A stretch of 64,000 bases of DNA from Pythium myriotylum (GCA_023091665.1 JALJCQ010000007.1:248001-312000), one strand, 5' to 3'; counted from the stretch's first letter, positions 21,295 through 32,420 are shown. A program made the numbers and translations. The notes: generated from the letters alone by a model not told the origin.

Positions 21295-21304
21295 GATGTG
21301 ACTA
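21295..21304 (+). promoter_or_regulatory. Shared upstream motif GATGTGACTA (copy B)
   Basis: GATGTGAC is found 90 bases before the ATG of copy B. Closely related motifs lie at corresponding places upstream of copies C, D, E and F. Copy E also shares the following CGCTCGCTGTCCAGTGGGT stretch with copy B. Confidence 0.5.
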
Positions 21305-21348
21305 GACAGTCGCTCGCTCGCAGTCCAATGGGTCTTGGCCGCTATGCA

Positions 21349-21364
21349 TCACTTCCAAATCTCC
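21349..21364 (+). promoter_or_regulatory. Initiator-like element of copy B
   Basis: TCACTTCCAAATCTCC resembles the oomycete initiator plus flanking element (three mismatches) and lies 30 bases before the start codon at 21394. Confidence 0.45.
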
Positions 21365-21393
21365 CCAGAGATCCGCACCACGACGCCTAAGAT

Positions 21394-22634
21394 ATGGAGG
21401 AGAGCAACGAAATCTTCACCGAAGAAATACTGGTCGGCGAAATCGTCGGTGACTCCCTCGCTCAAGAGCTACGCGAAGAACCAGAGATAACGAAGATCCA
21501 ACCCATATCTACATACCAGAAGCGGAAGCGCCGACGCATCGACGAGATTCGTAGCCTCCGTCGCGCGGTGGATGAGCTAGAGGCGATGCGCGATTCGCTT
21601 CAGCATAAGACGGGAAAACGTTCCCGTGAATCGTCGGTCCCTGATCCCGATAGCGTGTGGATGACCGTAGCGCTGCGTCAGCATCGCCGTCTCCATGCAT
21701 CTCGGAGCGAGAACGAACGGCTGGTCGCGGAGGTGAGCGAACGTGGAGCAATTGTCAAGCGCCTCGCGAGCCTGGTGATGGACGCTCAAAGCAATGTGCG
21801 CTATGTCTCTGGTGTTTTGAAAACTACGGAAGGATCTAACCATCATTTCTGTTTGGATTCGCAGTGTCCGCGCGAAGATGTCGCCAACCAATTCTCGCCG
21901 GAGAATGTGTCGGCAATTCTACATCTCACCAAAGTCTCGTCCTCCATGCTGGCGATTGTTGATACGGTCTTTGAAGGCACGGAAGTGCCGAAGGAGTTCC
22001 AAAAGCTGACACTGTGCCAGCACAACGTCAGCAATATTGCTATGGACTCGATGGTCGCAACGATGGCAGCGACACGGTTTGTTCCTCGCCCACGGAGCGC
22101 GATTTGCGAACAGCTATGGAAGTTGGAGCCAAGTTATCCACCTGGACCAATCCGTGTGAAGGTGTGAAATTGCATCATAAGCTCCTCGCACTGTATCGCC
22201 CACTAACGACTCCGCTTACGTTGTAGATTCTCCATCACGAACGGAGCGAACAGAGTCAGCGCATCTACTATCAAATTCACTTCACGACGGCGCAAGGCGT
22301 TTTCCGCTTCCACGCAGTTGGTGTGAGCCTCCGACAAAGCGAAGACTCGCGCGATGTGATCGTCTCAAGCAGCGTCACGTGGCCCGACACAGAGACCCCA
22401 TCACCATGGAACGCGATTAGCTTTCTCATGCGTGGCTGGGTCGTCGTACAACCGCTGGCGGATGGGGAAGTGCATCAAGTGCGAAGCAAGACGCAGTCGT
22501 TCCGGTATGGACACGCAAATTCTCCACAGGATTTGACACTGCACGAGTCAATGACGCTGCAGATCGTTCTCGTGCAAGTCCACCAACGCATTCTCAACAA
22601 CCAGTTTGACACCATCGACGATCTGCTCATCTAA
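21394..22634 (+). CDS. M96-like basic/coiled-coil family protein, copy B
   Basis: Exons 21394-21795, 21865-22161 and 22227-22634 give 368 residues; the introns are 69 and 65 nt. Intron 1 has no in-frame stop and a length divisible by three, so an unspliced reading of 257 codons also exists, but the paralogues show it is an intron. The basic region YQKRKRRRIDEIRSLRR and coiled coil are intact. The acidic N-terminal motif is missing: the paralogous text reads GACGCC-TAA-GATATGGAG, that is, the tryptophan codon became a stop and some bases were lost, so translation must begin at the ATG at 21394. From 21514 to 22505 the sequence is identical to copy E, introns included. The function is as for copy A, inferred as a regulator. 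Confidence 0.8.
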
Positions 22635-22992
22635 CACAGATGCTGCGCATGCAAGTGAATTTGTTTGAGTCGTGCATGAAGCTCGTCGCTAGTGTAATGT
22701 ATTGTGAGAACGGTTGGTGAAAAGCTATATTCCACGACAGACACTGAGACCCCTGGCTTAGTGCCGCAACAATTGTTCATATCGGGAATGAGCGGAGAGG
22801 GGCAGGGGAGGAGGAGGAGGGGGGCGGGGTCGTTCATCGCGAAAAGAGCCCGTGGGGTAGTAGTTTCGCCGGAAGACGATTGGTTCTACTCAGAAATGAA
22901 CAAGGAGAAGATTTTCTGGGTGTGAAGGCTCTGGGGAACTCGAATTCTAACTGATGTGTAGGTTCCCTCTATGTAAAATGGTTGGAGGTGGT
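22635..22992. other. Intergenic after copy B
   Basis: There is no supported gene. A G/A-rich purine stretch (about 22791-22830) is the only notable composition. Confidence 0.4.
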
Positions 22993-23008
22993 GATTCGAG
23001 ATCATTTA

Positions 23009-23139
23009 TTTATTTATTTATTTATTTTGTATAACCAATAGCGTCCGACAGTCTAATACGGCCCTATCAGGCCGTCAACCCTACGGGATGGGGTGGCAAG
23101 TTATTCGCTAGGTGGGGAGTAATCTGTAGAAACCTGGTG
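23009..23139 (-). mobile_element. 5'-truncated LINE stub with (AAAT)n tail and 16-bp TSD
   Basis: A 131-base insert is bounded by the perfect 16-base direct repeat GATTCGAGATCATTTA (22993-23008 and 23140-23155). Read on the minus strand the insert ends in a run of about six AAAT units, the simple tail left by target-primed reverse transcription; the body (CCATCCCGTAGGGTTGACGG and following) should be the end of a LINE 3' untranslated region. It differs from the CAT-tailed and TGTTAC-tailed elements in this window, so it is a third LINE family. Confidence 0.7.
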
Positions 23140-23155
23140 GATTCGAGATCATTTA

Positions 23156-23984
23156 GGACTGGGCATCGAGAGACCTACGTAGTTACTACATAGTGTGCGG
23201 GTGTTTGGGCGCTTTCCCAGCTGGCAAGGCACGGTTCATGGATAAGAAGTGGCGCTATCTTGCCTGCTTATGCGTTCTGACTTCTTGCTTCACTAAACGT
23301 ACCCCACATTCAGGAAGCCAGCTGCATTTAGCATGTCCCATCACATGGAGCTAGAGCCATTCAAACACTGTACCCCCACTTCCGTTCAGACCATGTGCAG
23401 ACGATTGTTGTGTATGGCAGTACAGAGACAGTCCACGAGCACGATTGTCCAAGACTTTGATTTGACTGATCACTGAATAACAGACTAATCATGTCACCGA
23501 GAGACTAATCATTGACAGAAGGCAACTCATGAAGGCTCGCTGCCCTTCGAAGTACCATGCAGCACCCTGGAGGAGGCAAAGGCGGAGGAGTGGTTTCTTG
23601 ACCACGTACGCGGTTACGACAGCCAATAATCCTCGACTTCGATCTCTATCCCGTGAGCAAGTTGCGGATTTGATCTTAAAAGCCAAACGAGCATAGGACG
23701 TAGCTACAGTGCTTCTGTGTTCGGATTCCCAAGTCGCTACAGAAGCAGACGTTGAGCCGAGACACTTTTTGCAAGAATATCTGCATTGCTACCACTTCGA
23801 CCACAAAGACACGAAAGATACGGATCAAGGGGCTTGGTCAACGCCATGCACCAGATGATGAAAGGCAAATTTCGTGGGACGACACACACCTTTTTTCCAC
23901 CCTCAAAATTACTAATTGCCACCTTAGACTACACTCTATTTGCCGGCTAGCTACCACTAAGGCATTTGCATCTATCAAGTGGGC
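23156..23984. other. Gene-poor region
   Basis: No gene is supported. A plus-strand frame of 186 codons at 23752-24312 spans the palindrome at 24.0 kb, has no recognisable motif and is not called. Confidence 0.4.
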
Positions 23985-24029
23985 TTCTTTGCGTGTGGAT
24001 AGCACAATGTGCTATCCATACGCAAAGAA
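23985..24029. repeat. 45-bp near-perfect palindrome
   Basis: Two 22-base arms (23985-24006 and 24008-24029) around a single central A are inverted copies with one mismatch (TTCTTTGCGT at one end, ACGCAAAGAA at the other). Such a snap-back structure would form a strong hairpin as DNA or RNA. No gene is assigned to it. A small fold-back element or a protein-binding site is possible. Confidence 0.75.
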
Positions 24030-24704
24030 ATCTACTGGATATCTGTTAAACCCAGATGCGTCTGACTTTTCGAGTCCGCCCCGGACATCGTCAAGATCTA
24101 AACACGTGGAAGGGTCCATGAATGCAAGCGCTTACTCATCTTGCGCTTCAGTGGCAAGTTACCTAGGTCAATGGATTATGTACGATAGAGATAATGGTTC
24201 GCGGTCTAAAGACTATATCCATGATCTAGTCTCCGTCTGCGAGCGATGCGCCTGGATTTGGAACGACAGTTCGCCCCTCCCTGAGACGAACCATTTCGCG
24301 CGTTTTTTGTGATTCTTTCTGTGTTTTCTTCTCTTTCTTGTCGCCTTGTGTTTACATCGCAGTAAAAGGTGTTCACGTAGCTGTAACGCAATAAGGTCAC
24401 CACCACAAAAAAGAAGCTCTCTGTCTGGGTTTCTGTCGCTCACTCGTTAAAGCAATGGCGGTGCACTACCTGCCACCCACAGATTTACTCAACCACCACA
24501 GACTGAGGGTTTTCGCTGACCTCCATACGAAGCCTGACCAGCAGTGGGTGCAGTGGGTGAGACGTCATGAGACATCCACAAGGGGCAGTGTCTGTCCACA
24601 ATCTCTGGGGATGGTCTCTACACTATATTGAGTTCGTTGAGAGCTTTGGCACCAAAGAATCCTGCCAAAGCCTGAAGTCCACCTGCTGTGAAGACCGCGA
24701 TGAT
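24030..24704. other. Gene-poor region upstream of copy C
   Basis: No gene is seen. The last 150 bases resemble the upstream regions of copies A and D in patches (GACATCC, GTCCACAATC, TGAAGACC), so they are probably distal promoter of copy C. Confidence 0.4.
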
Positions 24705-24714
24705 GATGTGACAG
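24705..24714 (+). promoter_or_regulatory. Shared upstream motif GATGTGACAG (copy C)
   Basis: The exact ten-base motif found upstream of copies D and E occurs here 76 bases before the ATG of copy C. An initiator-like TCACTTATCAACCTCC follows at 24764-24779. Confidence 0.5.
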
Positions 24715-24789
24715 TCGTCACGGACTCACCACGAGCGTCACAATTGATTTTCCACGGACACACTCACTTATCAACCTCCAAACTCTCAG

Positions 24790-26024
24790 ATGGCCTGCAA
24801 GGAAGACACGTGGATGGAAGTGCTGGACCTCAGCACTAATCTGGAGACACTCGCTGACGAAATCCTCGCGGATGACATTCTCGGCAAGTTTCTCGCAGAG
24901 GACCTCTTGGATGAGTGCGAGCCATTGAGGCACGGCCGGCAGACGACGTACCAGAAGCGCAAGCGCCGACGAATTGACGAGATCCGCAGCCTCCGACGTA
25001 CTGTCCACGAACTGGAAGCTCTCCGCGACTCTCTTCAGCATACATCGGATACTGACCTGAACGACCAAATTCTGTCGTCTAAGGTCTGGATGACCGTGGC
25101 GCTGCGGCAGTACCACCGTCTGGAGCTATCTCGAAAAGAGAACGAACAACTTCTGGCCGAGGTCGTGGAACAAGAAGCAGTTGTCCAGGAACTTGCAAAG
25201 CTTGTGCTTAGCATACAGAAAACGACAAAGTCAACATCCCATGTCCAACTTCGTCGAAATTCCTATCTCCCGACAGCGTCACTGCGTTTCTCCAGCTCAC
25301 TAAGGTTGCTTCGTCCATGCTGACCATCGTTGACACCGTCTTCGAAAACAAGCAACGACCAGAGGAGTTTCAAAAGCTCGGGGTGTGCCACCATCACCCC
25401 ACCGAGATTGATGTGGATTCGATGATTGCCATGATGACGGCAAACAGATTCGTGCCTCATACACGCGAGGCGATCAACGACTGTCTGTGGATGTGCGAAA
25501 TTCACGATGTCGCAGGCGACGCCGTGCGAGTGCAGGTGCGTCATATCCATCCGTCAGCCTCTTGTATCGACATGGTCCTACTTTTTGATTTGTAGTTGTT
25601 ACACCAGGACCGATGCGAACAAACTCACCAGATCTACTTTCACGCGTTTTTCGCAACAGACCGAGGCGTGTTTCTCTACCACGGCGTCGGTGTTGGTCTG
25701 CGTAGTCATGAAGCGTCTCGCGACGTGCTCGTATCCAGTTGCTTGTTGTGGCCCGACGCCACGGCGGAGTCGCCAGGAAACGCGGTGAGCTTCCTCTTTC
25801 GAGATTGGATCGTGGTGGAGCCACTTCCTGGGAGTCGAGTCCAGCAGATGCGAAGCCATTCCCAGTCTTTTCGCTATGCTCATCCGCACGCACCGAAGCT
25901 CTTGACATCTGAAGAAGCTGCAACGTTGCAGATGACAGTCGCCCGCGTCCACCAGCGCGTACTCAGCGCCAAGAACGATCGTATTGACGACCTGCTTGTC
26001 TCCCAGAACCACTCGAGTGTGTAA
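24790..26024 (+). CDS. M96-like basic/coiled-coil family protein, copy C (altered intron 1)
   Basis: Exon 1 starts at 24790 (DTWMEVLDL acidic motif, YQKRKRRRIDEIRSLRR basic region, coiled coil). Exon 3 is 25596-26024 after a 60-nt intron 2 (25536-25595). The first junction is abnormal. Compared with copies A, D and F most of intron 1, its acceptor and the first codons of exon 2 are deleted, and what remains shifts frame. A GT at 25230 and an AG at 25275-25276 would remove 47 nt and restore the frame (exon 2 from 25277), but this would also drop about 14 residues conserved in the others. Either a new minimal intron has arisen or the gene is damaged. With that splice the product has about 375 residues. 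The rest of exons 2 and 3 is well conserved, ending RIDDLLVSQ. Confidence 0.68.
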
Positions 26025-26207
26025 AGATTAGTGGTGTAGATCTACGACAGCGATACGGAGAGTGCGCGAAGAATATCGATTGGGGCTGGCCTCGCATCAA
26101 AGAAGGCAAAGTCGATTGCCAAACTACTACCTGTAAACTAAGCGAATCCTAACCAAGAGGAGGCGAACTTCCCACTCTGCATAGAATCATTGGATGATAT
26201 AGAACTG

Positions 26208-27227
26208 TCGCGGCAGAGCTACCGCACGCTCCTTCCTGCAAGCCATCTTCAGCCTACGACTACCGCATACGCCACCTAAAGTCTGGGAGTTCGCCTCGCT
26301 TCACCAGGGTCACTGTAAAAATGACGACCCTGCGGCAGATCCGTTCCCGCCCTTTAGGTGGCTTGGTATCAAGTCGTGCTGGAATCACTGGTTTTTCTCC
26401 AAGCTTGGAGAGCCAACTGCTCTGGCGACGACAGAGTGTGGTCGCCGAACCAAGCCACCGTTCTTCGCGACGCCGCCCGCCAAAACATCCTCCGGGTGCT
26501 CAGCTGGCGACATGCCACAAACCCCGACCGCCCCCACCACGAGGCAGTCCTGGTCGAAGAACTCCGATAATCAACGCATTATGCCCGACGACTTCCAGTC
26601 CGGCAAATTTGCTGAGCGTGGAGTCCCACGATCAACCCTCTGTAGGCCGCTTGGAGGGAGGTGGTTGGGGTCTGGTGCTTGATTCCTGACGTTCAGACAA
26701 TCGAGGCCTCGCCTGCATGTTTCGTCGCTACGACGATGACGGCTCCTGAGGAGGCCGTCTCCGGGGAGCTGCGAGACACACCGTCAAAGAAGAGAAGATG
26801 GTCGAAGTCCTGAATGGGGAGACCCTCTGGTGAGAGGGCCGGTGGAATGGGGATCCGGGCGCGAAAGCTTTCCAACTACGAGATCACACGCCCCCACGCG
26901 CCTCGGCGATAGGCGGTCTCTACCGACAAGCGCGCAAACTCGCTGACCTCGTCGGCGTTTCAACTTGGACTCACCACTCGAGGAGCCATAACAAGATGGC
27001 AAGGAAACTAGTCAAGCACGGCACCCTGTCGAGCGCAGAGCCCTCCACCACCCACTCCAATTCCCAAGCTGGCCTCGCTGGCTTGTCGAATTTGCTTCAT
27101 AACGACCTGAGTCCATGGTGGCCCTCACACGGCTCTCCAGTTGACACCTAGCAGGCCTAGATGTGCAAGCCCCAAAGCTATTAGGATTCACAGGTTGAAC
27201 TCAATAGACTTCAATTACATCATCATC
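26208..27227 (+). mobile_element. Degenerate, internally inverted LINE fragment
   Basis: The segment is flanked by the 14-base direct repeat ATGATATAGAACTG (26194-26207 and 27228-27241). It ends 3' in a short ATC repeat. The plus strand at 26921-27151 encodes the end of an RNase H that aligns with the LINE at 9-11 kb (RQARKLADLVGV versus ARARRIADLLGV, ending NDLSPWW versus GDLSYWR). The front half of the same RNase H (LLFFDGVSRSSP, and after a frameshift LEVVGHNALII) lies just upstream on the minus strand, about 26560-26865. This arrangement fits the 5' inversions made by twin priming during LINE integration. Several stops and frameshifts show it is dead. The catalytic FFDGG is changed to FFDGV. 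Confidence 0.65.
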
Positions 27228-27241
27228 ATGATATAGAACTG

Positions 27242-27790
27242 AACATCATTCGGGCCGGGTCGCTGATAAATTTCTTCATGCGGATTTATTGTAAAGGTGA
27301 AAATGTTGTCATCATATGTCGCAAAGTTGAAGTTGGAGCATTCTGCCAGCCAGTCATTCGATAGGGTTCAGGTAGTTACAGCACTGATCATGCCCGATGA
27401 GCGCAACCAGCCAGTCCCTATGCAGTGGGGTGCGAAAGCCAATACACCATCCACTCGATCTCACAGTCCATTCACGACAGAGAGGTAGGTATTCTCATAG
27501 CTATCATATATCTCTGAGAGCGCTAAACCAGCGTCAGACATCTGCGTGTGTCCTCTGTCAGCTTGAAGAGTATCAGGAGACAAACAACTACATCCCTCAG
27601 CTGCTCAGATACGAGTAGAATGCTGCCCCCGACATACTGCATTAATGTCTCAAGACTTTAATCGTATCATCATCGACCTCGTCTTGGTGCATATCGTAGC
27701 GGAGTTTGCTGGAAGGAGGCAGAGTGCGCCAATGCTGTCGCTGCAACACGCTGGGGTCTCCTCCCCCGACGACATTACACTGACAGGGTG
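27242..27790. other. Degenerate duplicated region
   Basis: No gene is supported. A patch around 27388-27420 (ATCATGCCCG, then CCAGTCCCTATG and GTGG) resembles one at about 31652-31700 upstream of copy E, so a longer diverged duplication probably covers both regions. Confidence 0.35.
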
Positions 27791-28020
27791 AGTCTCGCCG
27801 ACCAGTCCTTCCGTCTTTTTCATGCTCTGTCGCAATCGCACGAAGTGTCGCTCGTCGAGGACCAGAGCTAATTAAGACTCGGATGTGCATGATTGTGGGC
27901 GCAACCAGTTGTGCATAGAGCGTGGGATAGAATGGAGTTGACATGACTCAGTCCTTGCCTCGCGTTAACTTAGTAGATTGAACCTTTTTCGGACGCTTGG
28001 TCACAGATACTCTTGCGGTG
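27791..28020. repeat. Diverged direct repeat, unit 1
   Basis: This segment is clearly related to 32421-32692 in the same orientation (shared blocks ACCAGTCCTTCCGTCTTTTT, TGTGGGCGCAACCAGTTGTG and TTGACATGACTCAGTCC), with indels. The plus-strand reading is open in the other unit but closed here. Unit 1 lies about 1.9 kb upstream of copy D and unit 2 just upstream of copy E. Confidence 0.7.
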
Positions 28021-29797
28021 AGAGTCTCACCAACTGAGAGATCCGTATTTGGGCACAAGGCCACCGCTTGACGAGGTGAATATGGATGACATTATGGTCA
28101 TCAAGTGTGAAGTAATTCTGCAGTGTGGTTATCGGCCGCAGAGCGTAACAAGTACTCGCTACGTGGAAGTCTAAATCGTGTCTTGGAAGTACCGTTACCA
28201 TCGGACCACTTGCGTTCGTCCAGGCGCGGGCAACCCTCGGTTTTGGGGTTCTATTTCAACGTTTGGCAATTCGTATTACTCTCTTTGTGCCCATACGAAT
28301 TTTTCACTTTGGCATTGCAATGTCGAGTCGACAGTGGTTTACCATGTCACATCATGTTGAGACGCGAAAAAGGCCAGAAAGATTCGTGTTTCAACGACGT
28401 ACAGTAGGATAAGCCCACTAATGCTGCGAAAACTCTAGCATAGAGATGGCCATACCGCCCCGAATCTCGTTGACGTTTAATACTCGCCATTCGTGAGAGA
28501 CTCATCATCATACCCACCGACGTACATCTGAACGTTGGTTTTGGCTGAAGATGTTGAGTTAAAAGCTCTCGACCACTCCTGTAGAGTTCTATTAGAATTC
28601 GCTTTGGTAGAACTCAGTAGACTCCACGTGCATCACCAACTCCAGTAGCGCTAATGTTCGCATTATGAGTGCAGAACTCTCGAATGCCACAAGAGCCAAG
28701 GGGGTGGCTACATCCCGTGTCTGTTCCAAGACTCGAGACAAATGCGGACGATTTGGCAAAAATCTGTCGGCTAGCGTCGACAAACGATACGTTCGGAACG
28801 AAGCGTCACGACCGATCAAGAGATGACGAAAGGCTGACCCGTGGATAACACACACCGACTCTTCTCCACTTCACATCACCACGACGTACATGCATAGGTC
28901 CTGCTCATCCCGCAAACTAAGTAAACAGCTCCGAGGTTCCGAACTGTTTTTGGGAAGTGGAAAGAGCAGTGGAATTTGCGAACCCATCCACCAAATGACT
29001 CGTTATTTGAAGAACTCTCACATGACTATGCTTTCCAACTGATCCCTGCTAGACATGATGAGCAGAATTGTCTCTTCATACTGTCAATACGCAGTGATAA
29101 ATGATTTCCTTTCTATACAAATAATCATTAAGTCTCCACTAAAGGCTTGGATACTGTGGTGCCATATACGGATATTTCATGGATAATACGTGCACAAACC
29201 TCCAACACGAACTATTTCACTCAGTGCATGTTGACGCCGCCAGGGAGTGGCCCCTTCTTGGCGCGTAATACGTACTCGCGACACCGAACGCCGATGAAGC
29301 ACTATCAGCGCGCAAATCTTCACTCAGCGACTTAGTTGCCGCCATGGATACGGTTGCTTTCTGCAAATCACCTCGATTCATGTGCGCTCCACCCGTCTTT
29401 GTGGTGCATCCCTCGACGTCGTTATGGATGTTTCTTGGAGTTGCGCGAAGAGGGTAGATAGCTCCTCCCGAATTAGCGATGCATCTCGTGCGATTGTGCA
29501 CGAAATGTACCTCCTCTGCTTCCTGTCTGCACCCACAATCTCATGGGCGCAAGATAAAAACAACAAGTCAGACCTCACCTTAAGGGGGTCAAAACTCGTT
29601 CCTGTTTCTTGTTGGACACGGCATCAATGGAGTTTCGCGCCAACTGAACTCCACGACGCTTTGAGACAGCTAATCTTTGCGACATGCGCGTCGACTGTCC
29701 ACTCACTCTTCGCGAAGATGAGATCGTTGAGGACTACGACATCATCAAGAACGTGTCAACCGTACCTCCAGTCTGCCTTCATGGAGACCAGGATGGC
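28021..29797. other. Gene-poor region upstream of copy D
   Basis: No gene is supported. At about 28586-28640 a plus-strand stretch (TCTATTAGAATTC, then AGAACTCAGTAGACTCCA) looks like an old diverged copy of the 3' end of the CAT-tailed LINE family. The 220 bases before copy D resemble the upstream region of copy A, including CCTCCAGTCTGCCTTCATGG. Confidence 0.4.
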
Positions 29798-29807
29798 GAT
29801 GTGACAG
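29798..29807 (+). promoter_or_regulatory. Shared upstream motif GATGTGACAG (copy D)
   Basis: This exact copy of the ten-base motif lies 64 bases before the ATG of copy D. It is followed at 29847-29858 by TCATTCTCCCAC, a good initiator match 13 bases before the ATG. Confidence 0.5.
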
Positions 29808-29870
29808 GTCACCGTGGCTCGCGATTCACGTCAATAGTCTCACAACTCATTCTCCCACGAAGATACTCAC

Positions 29871-31195
29871 ATGTCAACCCCCCCGATCAGCCACTCCGAA
29901 GACGCGTGGATGGAGGTGCTGGATCTCGGCACAAGCGTGGAGGCGCTCGCAGACGAAATCCTCGCGGATGACATTCTTGGCAAATTTCTTGCTGAAGAGC
30001 TTCTCAACAAGAGCGATTCACTCAACCTCGATCCGGAAACGACCTACCAGAAGCGCAAGCGACGTCGCATCGACGAGATCCGCAGTCTTCGACGAACTGT
30101 TGAGGAACTGGAGGCTCTCCGGGATTCTCTCCAGCGTTCTTCGCGCACTGGCTTGAGCGACGAACTGCTGCCGCCCGGTGCCGAAAAGATGTGGATGACG
30201 GTCGCACTTCGGCAGCATCGTCGTCTGCAGGCGTCTCAAACAGAAAACGAACAGCTGCTCGCCGAGGTTATGGAACAAGAAGTGCTTGTTCTGGAGCTTG
30301 CAAACCTCGTCCTGTGCATTCAGAAGAACGATAACGTATGTTATTCAGCGAAGCAGTATCTAACTCATCAACTCACGCGGTGATGCTTACCCCATGCAGC
30401 TCGAGATCCCAAGCCTGCATCCATCTAGTCACCTCTCTCCAGATAGCGTCTCCGCGTTTCATCATCTCTCCAAGATAGCCTCCTCCATGCTTGCGACGGT
30501 GGATACAGTTCTCGATGAGCAGAAGGCACCAGAAGAGTTTCACAAGTTATCACTATGCCACCGTAACCCGATCGATATTGCCGAGGACTCGATGATCGCT
30601 ACGATGACGGCGAACCGTTTCGTACCGCACTCGAGAGAGGCAATCAGCGACTGCCTGTGGATTCAAGAAGTTCACGAGGTCACGGGCGACGCAATTCGTT
30701 TTCAGGTACTTGCGATTTACTCGTCGTGATTTGTGGAAATGACTCACGAGACATTATTATCTGCAGTTGTTGCACAGGGACAGACAGGATCAAAGCCAGC
30801 AGGTATACTTCCAAATGTCGTTCCCAACAGACCGAGGCGTGTTTCTCTTCCATGGTATCAGTGTTCGTCTACGCCGTCACGAGAAGTCCCGAGATGTGCA
30901 CGTGGCTAGCTGCCTGGTGTGGCCCGACGCCACAACCGAGTCGCCAGGAAACGCCGTCAGCTTCATCTTTCGGGAATGGACCAGCGTACACCCACTTCTA
31001 GATAGCCGAGTCCAGCAAATGCGGAACTATTCCCAGTCATTTCGCTACGTGCACCCCCACGCACCCCAGCAATTGGCGCTTAGAGAAGCTGAGACATTGC
31101 AAGCGATGGTCGCTCGAGTCCACCGACGAGTTCTCAGCGCCAAGAACGACCGCATCGACGACTTGCTCCTATCCAAGCGACACACGTGGGCGTGA
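29871..31195 (+). CDS. M96-like basic/coiled-coil family protein, copy D
   Basis: Exons 29871-30335, 30400-30705 and 30767-31195 give 399 residues, with GT-AG introns of 64 and 61 nt at the same phase-0 positions as copy A. All landmarks are present: DAWMEVLDL acidic motif near the N-terminus, YQKRKRRRIDEIRSLRR basic stretch, heptad leucines, ALRQHRRLQASQTEN, exon 2 core (NRFVPHSREAISDCLW) and exon 3 core (TDRGVFLFHGISV, WPDATTESPGNAVSFIF, RIDDLLLSK). This copy is the best reference for the family in the window. Its bZIP-like N-terminal half suggests dimerisation and DNA binding; the C-terminal domain could bind a ligand or partner, but that is inference. Confidence 0.82.
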
Positions 31196-32420
31196 AGATC
31201 TACATGATGTAGATCGCATAGGATTCGTTCGTTGTGTTGCAATAGATCCCACTGTCGAAGTTGCAAACCGCATTGTAGATTGTTATCTCGATATCGGGCG
31301 ACTTTGATTGCAAAAGTGTCCGTTGAAGTGGTGGATCTATCTTGAAAATGGAGAGATTGGTTCTCAGACTCGTCTAGTGATAAAAACCATTTTTCAAAGA
31401 GCTTATGGGTTTGTTTACCGATGAAGCACAGCTGGAAACTTTGCAGTTGCTGGGTTCGGGGTTGAATCCAGTATTCCGGGTGGACGGAATACTGAGAGCG
31501 CTGAGTGATTTCTTTCGAACGGTGTCTTCTGTGTGTTGGAGTAATACAGTAATCGTCCTTTGAACTGCATTTCTGTTGGTTAAGTCGGAAGGAATTGTGT
31601 CCTGGCCATGTTTGCATACAACTTCAGTGGTGAGGGGCAAAGTACATGTCGATCATGCCTGTTGGACATCACAAACCCGTTCCTGTCGAAGAGTGGCCTC
31701 TCGGACTTAGGTCATCGGTTGATCGCACGTGGGTGAGTCAAAACACTGCCACTAAACTGTTCTTCAATAGTCCGAAATCGACGAGCAAACGCAACGATTA
31801 TCCGCCGAGATTTGCTTACGCCAGACCATCGGGAGACGCCCAAAGTCTCTCAACCAACGACTGGTTTATCCAAAGGGACTTATCAGACAGAAAGACCTGT
31901 TTCTGGACAGTTGCGCTCTTTAGATGCTATTCGGCTGGGTACAACGCACTAACTGATTGATGTGTCCGCATGCAAAGGCCTGTAAACATATTGAGCAAGA
32001 GAGTGTGGCTCTGCATTCTAATGCAACTCAACGCACACGATGTTGGATTCAAAGGGAACTTACTCGAGTGGATCGACGAATTTCTTACACCCGACACGGC
32101 CACACGATGAGAGAACTCTTTTTCAACTCGTGATTGGGCTTGCTGCCTAAAATACACTGCGTCTTTCGAGTGGAGTGCTCTGAATCGGAACGACGCATAG
32201 GTATCATCTCACAAGATCTGACCACGAACTGCCACTTCCCACAAAGGACCCTTTGTCTTTTGTAAAGAAGACCTACGAGGCGGTCTTTGTTTTCTCCCGC
32301 TTTGGATAACCTTCCCTGCACCTCACATCTTGGTGCGATGGCTGACGGAGAGTTCACGGCTGTCGCCGCAATTTGCGAGGGTCTCATCATGAAAAAGACA
32401 GGATGAGTGGATGGGAGACC
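31196..32420. other. Region between copies D and E
   Basis: No gene is supported. Open frames on both strands (31045-31617 minus, 31646-31960 plus) have no recognised motif. Part of the region appears to be a diverged duplicate of 27.3-27.8 kb. Confidence 0.35.

Noticed and set aside
23752..24312. 186-codon plus-strand frame around the palindrome
   Set aside because: It runs through a 45-bp palindrome and has no recognisable domain or conserved start context.
28592..28855. 88-codon minus-strand frame
   Set aside because: Its end overlaps an apparent old LINE 3' relic read in the wrong direction, so coding is unlikely.
31045..31617. 190-codon minus-strand frame overlapping the end of copy D
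   Set aside because: The middle looks somewhat protein-like, but the frame overlaps exon 3 of copy D in antisense and shows no known domain.
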